Shown here piece by piece: positions 8,746 to 22,000 of a stretch of DNA of 64,000 bases; the first letter of the stretch is position 1; each line of letters opens with the position of its first letter. The DNA comes from Reyranella sp. (GTDB taxonomy: Bacteria; Pseudomonadota; Alphaproteobacteria; Reyranellales; Reyranellaceae), in NCBI GenBank assembly GCA_019750135.1, contig JAIEOV010000051.1:1-64000 (forward strand). The letters run 5' to 3'. The notes beneath the pieces were generated by a model. The model had not been told where the DNA came from and did no database searches. It saw only the letters and a program-made list of their open reading frames with translations. A program made the position numbers and the translations under genes.

Positions 8746-9711
8746 ATGTCCAACATTGCCGCCGCCAGCCGCCTTCACGATCAGACCCTCGCATCGACGG
8801 GCGAGGATGAGCTCTCTGCCATCCTCGAAGGGTTGGATGAAGGTTTTTACTCCGTCGATCAGTCATGGCGGTTGAGGCGATTCAACCGGATGGCCTCGCG
8901 GTATTTCAACCGCCCTCCCGCTGAAGTCGTGGGGCGGGGCTTGTGGGACTTGTTTCCGACGGTTCTGCCAACGCCACTGGGCCAGCAGTTCTTCAATGCG
9001 ATGGAGACCAGGCAGATCGTCGCCGATCGAGCGGACTCGGTCGTCTTCAAGGGCCGGGTCGTCTCGTTCAGGCTTTTCCCGTTGCGCGACGGGCTCGGTG
9101 CCGCTTGGCGCGATATCACCGTCTCGAAGCCGCCGCCTCGTGACGTTGCATCGGACGTACTGGGGTTCGGCATGGCCGAGCTGTTTGCGAACGGCAGGGT
9201 CGCGAAAGCGAACGATGCGGCGCTAACGATTTTCCAGAAACGCGATGGATTTTATCTGAGAGACCGTTTGCGTGCTCAGGCGCCGGTCGCTGATGGCCAG
9301 CTCCAGAAAATGATCGGTCGCGCTGCGAAAGAAGCGGCGCATGGCCAGCGATATCGTGGCCATCTATCGATACCTCGGCTGTCGTCCGCCAGGCCCTATG
9401 TCGCGCATGTGAGTGCCATGCCTCTGGTGCATTGGATGGAGGAGAAGCCGTCTGTCCTGCTGATGATCTCGGATGCGGACAGGGCATTCTCAGTCGATCA
9501 CGGCGCACTCGCTAGTCTCTTCGGCCTTACCGCATCGGAAGCGCGCCTGGTCGCGCTGCTGGCCGAAGGAATGCCACTGCCGGCGATCGCCAGAAAACTC
9601 GGCATCGCCTTCGAGACAGCGCGCACCCAGCTCGCCAGCGCCCGTTCCAAGACGCAAACGGTATCGCAGGTTGATCTGGTGCGGCTCCTTCTCAAGAGCT
9701 TCCCGACATAG
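8746..9711 (+). CDS. PAS domain / LuxR-like HTH transcriptional regulator
   Basis: A 321-residue regulator. A PAS sensor domain lies at about residues 24-130 (ILEGLDEGFYSVDQSWRLRR onward). A divergent middle region follows, then a C-terminal LuxR/GerE-type helix-turn-helix at about 250-320 (GLTASEARLVALLAEGMPLP, then IARKLGIAFETARTQL). No receiver domain or membrane segment, so it probably senses a cytosolic signal. It is the gene immediately upstream of the giant RTX gene on the same strand, 350 bp away. It could control that gene, but this is inferred from position only. Confidence 0.83.
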   Translation: MSNIAAASRLHDQTLASTGEDELSAILEGLDEGFYSVDQSWRLRRFNRMASRYFNRPPAEVVGRGLWDLFPTVLPTPLGQQFFNAMETRQIVADRADSVVFKGRVVSFRLFPLRDGLGAAWRDITVSKPPPRDVASDVLGFGMAELFANGRVAKANDAALTIFQKRDGFYLRDRLRAQAPVADGQLQKMIGRAAKEAAHGQRYRGHLSIPRLSSARPYVAHVSAMPLVHWMEEKPSVLLMISDADRAFSVDHGALASLFGLTASEARLVALLAEGMPLPAIARKLGIAFETARTQLASARSKTQTVSQVDLVRLLLKSFPT

Positions 9712-9731
9712 GGCCGCGCTTGGGCGGCCTT
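9710..9731 (+). terminator. candidate terminator after the PAS-HTH regulator
   Basis: A stem of about eight base pairs (GGCCGC paired with GCGGCC, plus A-T and G-T ends) with a 6-nt loop begins at the stop codon. A weak T-containing tail (TTCACTTT) follows. It is plausible as an intrinsic terminator separating the regulator from the RTX gene. Confidence 0.4.
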
Positions 9732-10004
9732 CACTTTCCCGTCAATCCACAGGAATTGCGCGGGCAAAAGCAGGCGTGAACGTTCAATGACGACAAGAAG
9801 ATCTGCGGCGTCACCCAATTGGGTGATGATCGCGTTGCCAGCGCTCGATTAACGTCGTGAGCGTGGGAGTCAATGTGACTGAGATGGGAACTCAGGAGCT
9901 TTGGTGACTGCGATCTGGGCGGCTGCAGGGGTGATCGAGTCAGTCGACTTGCTTGGGATCAACTGACAATTGCACACCTGCCGGCTGTGTAGGCGGTAAG
10001 GGTT

Positions 10005-10028
10005 CTCCCCGCTGGCTTTCGCGGGGAG
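10005..10028 (+). promoter_or_regulatory. 5'-leader hairpin upstream of the giant RTX gene
   Basis: CTCCCCGC (10005-10012) pairs perfectly with GCGGGGAG (10021-10028) across an 8-nt loop, 33 bases before the RTX start codon. It is followed by TTTGGGG rather than a T-run, so it is more likely a leader element (RNA stability or attenuation) than a complete terminator. Nothing else was recognised in the 350-bp gap 9712-10061. Confidence 0.45.
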
Positions 10029-10061
10029 TTTGGGGATGTAGATCACTCCTTTGGGGGGCTC

Positions 10062-13000
10062 ATGGCTTCGGTAACGTGGCTCGACGCGTCGCTGCCTGGC
10101 AACGTGTACGCTCTGCTGTCTGCTGGCTTGTCGTCGGTCTCGAATACGAGTCCGACATCGTTCCGGGTCAACCTCTTCGACAACAGCTTCTGGGACATCT
10201 CCGGGACCGGGTTCACCTATGATGGGAGCAACCACCCGACAGCGGGGACTATCAACTCCATTCACGTCACGTCGGGCACCGGCCAGCCGCGCGTCGACAT
10301 TACCGGCGCGGCGGTGTCCGCCCAGAGCTTCATCGGCTGGATCACGAACTTCGACACCTATTCGATGTTCACTACGATCCAGTCAGGGAACGACACGGTC
10401 AACGGCAACGCGAGCAACGATCCGCTCTACGGCTTCGCCGGCAACGATACGATCCATGGCGGCAGTGGAGGCGACTATCTCGTCGGTGGAACAGGCAACG
10501 ACACCCTCGACGGTGGCGCCGACATGGATCAAGTCAGCTACCGCAGCAACGACATGGATGGGGGGCCTGGCGCGACAGGGGCGACGATCAACCTCCAGAC
10601 CGGGACCGCATCGGACGGGATGGGCGGAACCGACACGCTGATCAGCATCGAAGCGGTCGAGGGCAGCACCTTCGCCGACACGATCACCATGAGCGACACG
10701 GCCAACGGTTGGGTCTTTGCCCGCAGCGGCAACGACCAGATCTTCGGCGGGGCGGGTAGTGACAACATCTACGGCGGTAGCGGCAACGACACGATCGTCG
10801 GCGGTGGTGGCAACTTCGATCTTGCCAACTATTCCGACGATGGATTCGACCCTGCGGGCGTGGCGACTCATGGCGTCATCGTCAATCTGGCGACGGGTAC
10901 GGCAACCGACAATTGGGGCAACAGCGACACACTGAGCGGTATCGAGAACGTAAGCGGCTCCACCTTTGCCGACACGCTCACCGGCGACGCCGGTGCCAAC
11001 AACCTGAGCGGTGGCGGCGGCAACGACATGCTGGATGGCGGCGCCGGCAACGACTGGCTGCGCGGTGACAGCGGCAACGACACGATCAACGGCGGCGCCG
11101 ATGTCGATACCGCCGACTATACCGCGTTCTTCGGCGATCCTGCGGGTCCGGCAACCCAGGGCGTCGTCGTCAACCTGACAAACGGCACGGCGACGGATAA
11201 TTGGGGCGGTACCGACACGCTGATCGGCATCGAGAACGTCAATGGTTCCAGCTTGGACGACACGTTCACGGGCGACAACAACGTCAACAACCTGTCCGGC
11301 CAGAGCGGCAACGACACGCTGAGCGGCGGCGGCGGCAACGACAGCGTGAACGGCGGTCAGGGCAACGACACGCTGGATGGCGGCGCCGGCAACGACTTCA
11401 TGCGCGGCGACAGCGGCAACGATTCGATCAATGGCGGCGCCGACACTGATACCGCCGACTATTCGGATTTCGGCTTCGATCCGGCGGGCCCTGGTACTCA
11501 AGGGGTTATCGTCAATCTGTCGACCGGCATGGCAACGGACAATTGGGGCGGAACCGATACCCTGTCCAACATCGAGAACGCCACCGGCGGCAACCTTGGC
11601 GACACGCTGACCGGCGACAACAACAACAACAACCTGAACGGCAATCAGGGCAACGACACACTGATTGGCAACGGCGGCAACGACAACCTGTTCGGCGGGG
11701 CCGGCGCGGATTCCCTGAATGGCGGGGCCGGCAACGACTTCCTGCGTGGCGACAGCGGCAACGATACGATCGACGGCGGCGCCGACACCGACACCGTCGA
11801 CTACCTGGACAACGGTTTCGATCCGCTCGGCACGCCCACCCAGGGTGTCACGGTCAACCTGGTGACGAACACGGCGACCGACAACTGGGGCGGCACCGAT
11901 ACGCTGTCCAATATCGAGAACGCCAACGGTTCGAACCTGGGCGACACCCTGACGGGCAACAACAACAACAACAGCCTGAACGGCTTCAACGGCAACGACA
12001 CCTTGATCGGCGCCGGCGGCAACGATTCGATGAACGGCGGCGACGGCAACGATTCGCTGGACGGCGGCGACGGCAACGACAGCCTGGGGGGCGGCAACGG
12101 CAACGACACGCTGGCCGGCGGGACGGGCAACGACACGCTGGGGGGCAATGCCGGCGACGACGCGATCGACGGCGGGGCGGGTACCGACACGGCAATCTAT
12201 ATCGGCTCGACGGGTGGGGTGACGGTCAACCTGGTGGCCGGCACGGCGACAGGCGATGCCTCGATCGGCAGCGATACGCTGACCTCGATCGAATCGGTAC
12301 AGGGCACGGCGTTCGACGACACGCTGATCGGCAATAGCGCCGTGAACAACCTGTTCGGCCGCGAAGGCAATGACACGCTGTCGGGCGGCGACGGCGGCGA
12401 CTTCTTCCGCGGCAGCGCCGGCAACGACATCATCGACGGCGGCTTCGCCTACGACTACGCGCGGCCCGACCGCATCAACGACTTCGATGCGGTCGACTAC
12501 TCGGTGTACGACACGAACAGCAACCCGGGCCAGGCGTCGACCACGCTGGCGACGACGGCCGGCATCGTGGCCAATCTTGCGACGCACACGATCACCGGCG
12601 ATGCCACGGTCGGCACCGACACGGTCACCAACATCGAGCGTGTGATCGGCACGAATTTCGCCGACACGTTCACCGGCGGCGGCGGTTCTCGCTTCGAACA
12701 GTTCCAGGGCCGGGCCGGCAACGATACGATTACCGGCGACGGCGTTCATCAGACGCGCGCGGAGTACAACGACGCCAACGGCGACAGCGGCGGCGTGACG
12801 ATCACTCTGTCGAATGCGGCGGACGGCACCGGCACGGTGGTCGGCGGCAACAGCATCGGCACCGACACGGTCAAGTACGTCAACCAGTTCTACGGATCGC
12901 AGTACAACGACGTCTACAATGCCAGTCAGTTCACGATGCGGCTGGCCGACGGTCAGGCAACGACGCCGTTCAACGTGTTCCGCGGCACCGGCGGCAGCGA

Positions 13001-16000
13001 CGTCGTCCAGGGCAACGGCTACACCAGGGTCGAGTACGGCGACAGCTCGACGGGCATCACCGTTGACCTGATGGCGGGCACGGTCGTCCACGGCGCGTCG
13101 ACGAACATACCGGTGAACTCGTCGGTGGCGCTGGGCGCGGCGGGAACCGATACGATTTCCGGTGTACGCGAGGTCGTCGGCAGCAACTTCGACGACGTGC
13201 TGCAGGGCGGCGGCACCTCGACGTTGAACACCGAGTATGAGGGCTTCCGCGGCGGGGCCGGCAACGACACGATCATCGGCGGGGCTGGCTTCGACGAGGC
13301 GCGCTACGACGACACCAATCCTGCCATCACGAGCGGCGTGAACATCGTGATGGCCTCGGGCAGCGATGCGAGCGGGGCCTACGGCCAGGTGAGCGGCGAC
13401 CCGCTGTTCGGCACCGACAAGCTCTATGGGGTCGAGGCGGTCCGCGGCAGTTTGTTCAACGACACCTACAATGCGACCGGTTTCAACAGCGGCAATGCGC
13501 CGGGAACCTTCTTCTCGGGCCCCTTCCCGTCGAGCGACTACAACCGGTTCGGCGGCGGCGCCGGCAACGACACGATCATCGGCAACGGCCGGACCCAGAT
13601 CGACTACCGGATGGCCGATGCCGGCGTGACGGTGACCTTCACGGGCGCCGGCAGCGGCACGGCGACGGGCGACATCTCTACGGGCACCGACACCTTCAGC
13701 GGCGTCTACAGCGTGCGTGATTCCGTCTATGGCGATACGATCACGGGCAGCGACGACAACGGCAATGCGTACGAGAACGCCGAAGTATTCAACCTGAGCG
13801 GCGGCAACGACACGGTCGATGGCAAGGGCGGCTTCGACACCGTCAGCTACTCCGACCAGACGAGCAGCGTGACCGTGAACCTGGCGACAGGTCAGGCGAC
13901 CGGCAGCTCGATCGGAACGGACACGCTCCTGAACATCGAGGGCGCGGGGGGCGGCCGCGGCGACGACACGCTGATCGGCAACAGCGGCGACAACTTCCTG
14001 ACCGGACAGGCTGGCAGCGACACGCTGGACGGCGGTGGCGGCATCGACGCCGCGGTCTATTTCTTCAGCAGCGGCGGCGTGTCCGTGAACCTGGCGACAG
14101 GCACGGCAAACGACGGCCAGGGCGGGACGGACACGCTCTCCAACATCGAGAACGTGCGCGGCTCGCGGTTCGACGACACCCTGACGGGCGACGCGGGCGT
14201 CAACCGGCTCGAAGGCATGGACGGCGGGGACACCCTGATTGCGGGTGGCGGCGACGACATGCTGGTCGGCGGCGCGGGCGCCGACATCTTCGTGGTCGCG
14301 GCCGGCAGCGGCAACGACACGGTCCTTGACTTCGAGAACGGCGTCGACAAGATCAACGCCGGCACGCTGGTGACGTCGTTTGCCGGCGTGACGGTGACGC
14401 AGGAAGGTGCCGACGCGCGGGTGGGCTTCGGCGCAGGTGGGCCGACGCTGCTCTTGAAGAACACGTCGACCGCGTCGATCGATGCGTCCGACTTCATGTT
14501 CGGCACCGCCGCGCAGATCACGGGCGACGTGACGGGCGCGGTGACCGAGAAGGGCGGTGTCGCCAACGGCACCGCCGGTATCGCGACGGCGACCGGCAAC
14601 CTCGCCGTGACGGATCCCGACAGCCCCGAGACGTTCGTCGTGCAGAGCTCGGTCGCCAAGACCTACGGCACGTTCTCGATCGATGCGACGGGCCTGTGGA
14701 GCTACACGCTCAACGACAACAATGCCACCGTGCAGGCGTTGCCGGCGGGCGGCACCCTGCACGAGCTGGTGACGGTGTCGACAGCCGACGGCACGACGCA
14801 GCAGATCGACATCACGATCACCGGTGCCAACGACGCGGCGACGATCACCGGCACGGTGACGGGCGCGGTGACCGAGAAGGGCGGCGTCAACAACGGGACG
14901 GCGGGAACGGCCACCGCCACCGGGAATCTGTCTTCTTCGGACGTCGACGGCCCCGAGACGTTCACGGCGCAAAACGCCGTGGCCAAGACCTACGGCACCT
15001 TCTCGATCAACGCCGCCGGTTCGTGGACCTACACGCTGGACGACACCAACGCCACGGTCCAGGCGCTGGGTGCGGGCGTCACGCTGCACGAGCTGGTGAC
15101 GATCACTGCGGCGGACGGAACGCCGCAGCAGATCGACATCACGATCACAGGCGCCAACGACGCGGCGGTGATCACCGGTACCGCGACGGGCTCCGTGACA
15201 GAGAAGGGCGGCGTCAACAACGGTACGGCCGGCGTTGCCACTGCTACCGGGACCCTGTCTGCGACGGATGTCGACAGTTCGGCTGCCTTCGTGGTCCAGG
15301 ACGCGGTCGCCAAGACGTACGGCACGTTCTCGATCAATACGGCTGGCGCGTGGACCTACACGCTCAACGACGCCAACGGGGCGACCCAGGCGCTGACCGC
15401 GGGCGAGACGGCGCACGAACTGGTGACGGTGGCGACCGCCGACGGCACGACGCGCCAGATCGACATCACGATCGTCGGCGCCAACGACGTCGCGTCGATC
15501 ACCGGGACCAGCACCGGCAACGTGGTGGAAGACACCACCACCTCGACCTTCGGCACGCTGACCGCTCACGACGTGGATGCGGGCCAGGCCGCCTTCCAGG
15601 CGGTTGCGCCAGCCAATCTGGTCGGCAACTACGGCAACTTCACCTTCAACGCGAGCACCGGCGCCTGGGGCTATACCCTCGACCACGCCAAGGCCGATGT
15701 CCTCGCCGGTGGGCAGGTCGTCCATGACACGTTGCAGGTGACGTCCAGCGACGGCACGGCGTCACAGACCATCGATGTCACGGTCACCGGCACCGCCGAT
15801 GTGTCGAGTGGAATAACCGTCACCCAACGCGACCCGGCACAGTCGCTGCAGATGAATGGCCTTGTGCTGTTCGGCTTCACGACCGTGACAGATACGACGC
15901 CGACGTCGTTCCATTGGGCGGCCAGCGCCGGTGCCGTCTGGGAGATGACCGGAACGGGCTTCACGTACGACGCCAGCGGCCATCCGACGGCGGGAACAAT

Positions 16001-19000
16001 CAGCTCGATCAGCGTCACGAATGGCCTCGGGCAGCCGGGCATGCTGATCACCGGCCTTTCGCTGTCGGCGCCCCAGTTCTCGACCTGGGTGCAGGCCAAC
16101 GACTCCGGCTCCTTCGTTTCGGCCATCACGAGCGGCAACGACACGATTTCCGGCAATGCCAGCGTCAATTTCCTCGTGGGCGGCGGTGGCAACGATTCGA
16201 TCACCGGCGGCAACAGCGCCGACAACATCTGGGCGGGCAGCGGCAACGATTCCATCAACGGCGGCGGCGGGAACGATACCGTCAACTACAACAGCTTCGG
16301 TGGTCCCGATCCGGCTGGCGCGCCGACGCAGGGCGCCGTTATCAATCTGCTGACCGGGACGGCCACCGACCCGTGGGGCGGCACCGATACGCTGACGTCC
16401 ATCGAAAACGCCGGCGGCTCGGACCTGGGCGACACCATCACCCTCGGCAACACGGGCGGTTCGGCGTACGGCCAGGGCGGCAACGACACGATCACCGGCG
16501 GGACGGGCGACGACTATATCGAAGGCGGCAGCGGTGACGATTCCATCGCGGGCGGCGGCGGCAACGACACCATCATCGGCAATGCCGGCAACGACAGCAT
16601 TGACGGCGGCGACGGTAACGACACCGTCTCCTACTACAACAGCTCCGGCGCCACGGTGAATCTGGCGACCGGCGTCGCCACCGACGTCTTCGTCGGGACG
16701 TTTACCGACACGCTCAGCAACATCGAGAACGTCATCGGCTCCAGCGCGAACGACGTGCTGACCGGCAATGCCGGCGCCAACCGGCTCGATGGCAGCTTCG
16801 GCAACGACAGGATCATCGGCGGCGGGGGCAACGACACGCTGGTGGGCGGCTTCGGCAACGACGTGTTCGTGTTCGCGCCGGGCAGCGGCAGCGATACGGT
16901 CACCGACTTCCAGGACGGCGCAGACAAGTTCGATGTTGGCGCCCTGACCTCGTCGCCCTCCAACGTGTTCTTCACGCAGGATGGCGCGGATGCCATCGTG
17001 GCTCTTCCCGGCGGCGTGAGCTTCCGGGTGTTGAACACCCAGATCAGCTCGCTCGACGCCTCGGACTTCCTGTTCGATCCGCCGCCGGTAGGCAGCGTGA
17101 CGGTCACCTGGCGCGACGCCACACAGCCGATCAACATGACGGCGTTCTCGTTCAGCGGCTTCACGACCGTGACGAATACCTCGTCGACGTCGTTCCGCTG
17201 GAACGCCGCCGACGGCAGCTTCTGGACGGTAACCGGCAGCGGGTTCACCTACGACGGCAGCAACCATCCGACGGGCGGCACCATCGCCTCGATCGACGGC
17301 ACGACAGCCGGTGGCCAACCCGGTTTGCTGGTTTCCGGCGCTTCGCTGTCCGCGTCGCAGTTCGCGGGCTGGGTGGCGAACAACGACGTCTTTGCGTTCC
17401 TGTCCAACGGCCTGGTCGGCAACGACACGGTCAGCGGCAACGCGCAGAACGACACGCTGCAGGGGTTCGCCGGCGCCGACACGTTGAACGGCGGCACCGG
17501 CAACGACTCCCTGCATGGCGGCGCGGGCGCCGATACGCTGAACGGCGGTGACGGCGACGACTGGCTGCGCGGTGAGAGCGGCAACGACACCCTCAATGGC
17601 GGCAACGGCAACAACGACAACGTCGACTATGGGGATTCCGGTTTCGACCCGGCGGGCCCGGGGACGCAGGGCGTCACCGTCAACCTCGCAACCGGCACGG
17701 CGACCGATAACTGGGGCAACAGCGATACGCTGACCGGGATCGAAGGTGTCCTGGGCTCGAACATGGCCGACACGATCACCGGCAACAGCGCCAACAACAA
17801 CCTGTCGGGCAATGGCGGCAACGACACGGTCTCGGGCTCCGGCGGTGACGACGGCCTGAGCGGCGGCGCCGGCAACGACATGCTCGACGGCGGCGACGGC
17901 AACGACTGGCTGCGCGGCGACAGCGGCAGCGACGTGTTGATCGGCGGCACGGGCATGGACACCGTCGACTACGGCGACAACGGCTTCGATCCGGCGGGTC
18001 CGGGCACCCAGGGCGTGGTCGTCAACCTGGCGAACGGGACGGCGACCGACAACTGGGGCAACGGCGATTCGCTGGCGGGCATCGAGAACGTCAACGGCTC
18101 GAACCTCGGCGATACGATCACCGGCGACGGCAATGCCAACACCCTGTTCGGTTTCGCCGGCAACGACACTCTGTCGGGCAGCGGCGGCAACGACAACATC
18201 TACGGCGGTGGCGGTAACGACACGGTGAACGGCGACGCCGGCAACGACTGGCTGCGCGGCGACAGCGGCAACGACGCCATCAACGGCGGCGCGGACGTCG
18301 ATTACGTCGACTATAGCGATTGGGGCGGGGATCCCGCGGGCACCGGGACGCAGGGCGTCACGGTCAACCTGGCGACAGGGACGGCGACCGACAACTGGGG
18401 CAACACCGACACGCTCTCGAACATCGAGAACGTCAACGGGTCCAATCTCGCCGACACCATCACGGGTGACGGCGGCGTCAACAGCTTCAACGGCAACGGC
18501 GGCAACGACCAGCTGTTCGGCGGCGGCGGCAACGACAGCCTGTTCGGCGGTGGCGGCAACGACACCCTGAAGGGCGAAGCAGGCAACGACTATCTGCGCG
18601 GCGAGAGCGGCAACGACACGATCGACGGTGGCGCGGACACGGACACGGTCGATTATACGGACAACGGCTTCGATCCGCTGGGGCCGTCGACGCAGGGCGT
18701 GACGGTCAACCTGTCGACCGGCACGGCGACCGACAACTGGGGCGGCACCGACACGCTGATCGGCATCGAAAACGCCAACGGCTCGAACTTTGCCGATACA
18801 ATCACGGGCGACAACAACAGCAACAGCCTCTCGGGCTTTGCCGGCAACGACACGCTGATCGGAAACGGCGGCAATGACGGCCTGCTCGGCGGCGGTGGCA
18901 ACGATTCCCTCGACGGCGGCGCGGGCAACGACTTCCTGCGCGGCGAGAGCGGCAACGACACGATCTCGGGCGGCGCGGACAGCGACACCGTCGACTACTC

Positions 19001-22000
19001 CGACAGCGGCTTCGATCCGTTGGGCCCGGGAACGCAGGGTGTGACGGTCAACCTGCTGACCAACACGGCGACCGACAACTGGGGTGGCACCGACACGCTG
19101 AGCGGCATCGAAAGCGTCACGGGCTCGAACCTCGCCGATACGCTGACCCTCGGCAACGTGAACGGCACGGCGCGCGGCCGCGGCGGCAACGACAATCTGG
19201 TCGGCGGGACGGGCAACGATTCGTTCTTCGGCGGCAGCGGTAACGACACGATCAACGGCGGCACCGGCACGGACACGGTCAACTACGGCGACGATGGCCT
19301 GGATAGCGCTGGTGCGGCGACCCAGGGGGCGACGGTCAACCTGTCCACGGGGACGGCGACCGACAGCTGGGGCGGCAGCGATACGCTGGCCGGCATCGAG
19401 AATGTCACCGGCTCGAACTTCAACGACACGATCACCGGCGACAACAACGCCAACAGCCTGACCGGCCTCAGCGGCAACGACACGCTGAACGGCAGCGGCG
19501 GCAACGACAACCTGAACGGCGGCGCGGGCAACGACACGCTGGACGGCGGCACCGGCACCGACACGGCCAACTACATCGGCTCGAGCGGCGCGGTGACGGT
19601 CAACCTCGTGGCCGGCACGGCAACGGGCGACAGCTCGATCGGCAGCGACACGCTGATCTCGATCGAAGCGGTCCAGGGCACGGCCTTCGACGACACGATC
19701 TCCGGCAACAGCGTGGCCAACAACCTGTTCGGCCGCGAGGGCAGCGACACGCTGTCGGGCTTCGACGGGGGCGACTTCTTCCGCGGAAGCGCCGGCAACG
19801 ACGTCATCGACGGTGGGTTCAGCTACGACTACGCGCGGTTCGACCGCATCAACGACTTCGATACCGCCGACTACTCGGTCTACGACACGAACAGCGGGCC
19901 CAGTCAGCCGTCGAGCACGCTGGCGACGACGGCGGGCATCACGGTCAACTTCGCCACGCACACGGTGACGGGCGATGCCACGGTCGGCACCGACACCATC
20001 ATCAACGTCGAGCGGGTGCAGGGGACGTCGTTCGCCGACAGCTTCACGGGCGGCGGTGGGGGGCGCGCCGAGGCGTTCCAGGGCCGCGGCGGCAACGACA
20101 CCATCATCGGCGACGGCGTGCACATCACGCGTGCGGAGTACAACGACGCCAACGGCGACAGCGGCGGCGTGACGATCACGCTGTCGGGGGCGGCGGACGG
20201 CGCCGGCACGGTGGTGGGCGGCGCCAGCATCGGCACCGACACCGTGAAGAACGTCAACCAGTTCTACGGCACGCAGTACAACGACACCTACGATGCCGGC
20301 CTGTTCGCCTTCCGGCTGAGCGATCCGACCTTCACGACGCCGTACAACGTATTTCGTGGCAGCGGCGGCACCGACACGATCATCGGCAACGGCTACACCA
20401 CGCTGGACTACGGCGACAGCTCGACGGCGATCACGGTCGATCTCGTGGCCGGCACGGTCGTCCACGGGGCATCGCTGAACATACCGGTCAACTCGTCGGT
20501 GGCGCTGGGTGCGGCGGGGACGGACACGATCTCCGGTGTCCGCGACATCTCGAACGGCAGCGCCTTCAATGACGTGGTGCATGGCGGCAACACCTCGACG
20601 CTGAACATGGAGTACGAGGGCTTCCGCGGCGGCGGGGGCAACGACACCTTCTTCGGCGCGGCCGGCTTCGACGAGGCCAAGTACGACGACGGCAATTCGG
20701 CACTGACGATGGGCGTGACCATCGTGATGGCGGCGGGCTCCGACGCGAGCGGCGCCTACAGCCAGGTGAGCGGTGACCCGCTGTTCGGTATCGACAAGCT
20801 GTATGGGGTCGAGGCGATCCGCGGCAGCCTGTTGAACGATACCTACGATGCGACCGGCTTCAACAGCGGCAATGCGCTGAACACCTTCTTCGAAGGTCCG
20901 TTCGCGTCGGCCAATTTCAACCGGTTCACCGGCTACGCCGGCAACGACACGATCACGGGCAATGGGCAGACGCAGCTCGACTACCGCAGTGCCGAGGCGG
21001 GGATCACGGTCACCTTCACGGGGCATGGCAGCGGCACGGTGAGCGGCGACGCGTCCGTCGGCACGGACACGTTCACGGGTGTCTACGGAATACGTGATTC
21101 GGCCTACGATGACGTGATCACCGGCAGCGACGCCAACGGCAACACCGAGGCCGATGCCGAGGTGTTCAGCCTGAGCGGCGGCGACGACACCGTCGATGGC
21201 AAGGGCGGCTTCGATGTCGTGAGCTACTCCGACCAGGCGAGCAGCGTCACGGTGAACCTGACGACCGGCCAGGCGACCGGCAGCTCGATCGGCACCGATA
21301 CGCTGTCGAACATCGAAGGCGTGATCGGCGGTCGCGGCGACGACGCCCTGACCGGCAACGGCGGCGACAACTTCCTGGTCGGCGGCTCGGGCAACGATAC
21401 GCTGGACGGCAGCGGCGGCACCGACACGGCCGTGTATTTCTACAGCTCCGCCGGTGTGACGGTGGACCTGAAGGCCGGCACGGCAAGTGACGGCTACGGC
21501 GGGACGGACACGCTCATCGGCATCGAGAACGTGCGCGGCTCGCGGTTCGACGACACGCTGACTGGCGACGCGGGCGTCAACCGGCTCGAGGGCGCCGACG
21601 GCAACGACACATTTATCGCCGGTGGCGGCGACGACATGCTGGTCGGCGGCGTGGGCGCCGACGTCTTCGTGGTGGGCGCCGGCAGCGGAAACGACACGGT
21701 CCTCGACTTCGAGAATGGCGTCGACAAGATCAACGCCGGCACGCTGGTGACGTCGTTCGCGGGCGTGACGGTGACGCAGGAGGGCGCCGACGCGCGGGTG
21801 GGCTTCGGCGCTGGCGGCCCGACGCTGCTCTTGAAGAACACGTCGGGAGCGTCGATCGATGCGTCCGATTTCATGTTCGGTGAGGCGGCGAAGATCACGG
21901 GTGACGTGACCGGCTCGGTGACGGAGAAGAGCGGCGTCGCCAACGGCACCGCGGGCGTCGCCACGGCGACGGGCAACCTCGACGTGACGGATCCGGACAG

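Noticed and set aside
10383-15725. 1780-codon open frame on the minus strand inside the RTX gene
   Set aside because: It is the mirror of repeated Gly-Asn-Asp codons and gives low-complexity Val/Ala/Arg sequence. The plus frame has clear RTX and VCBS domains.
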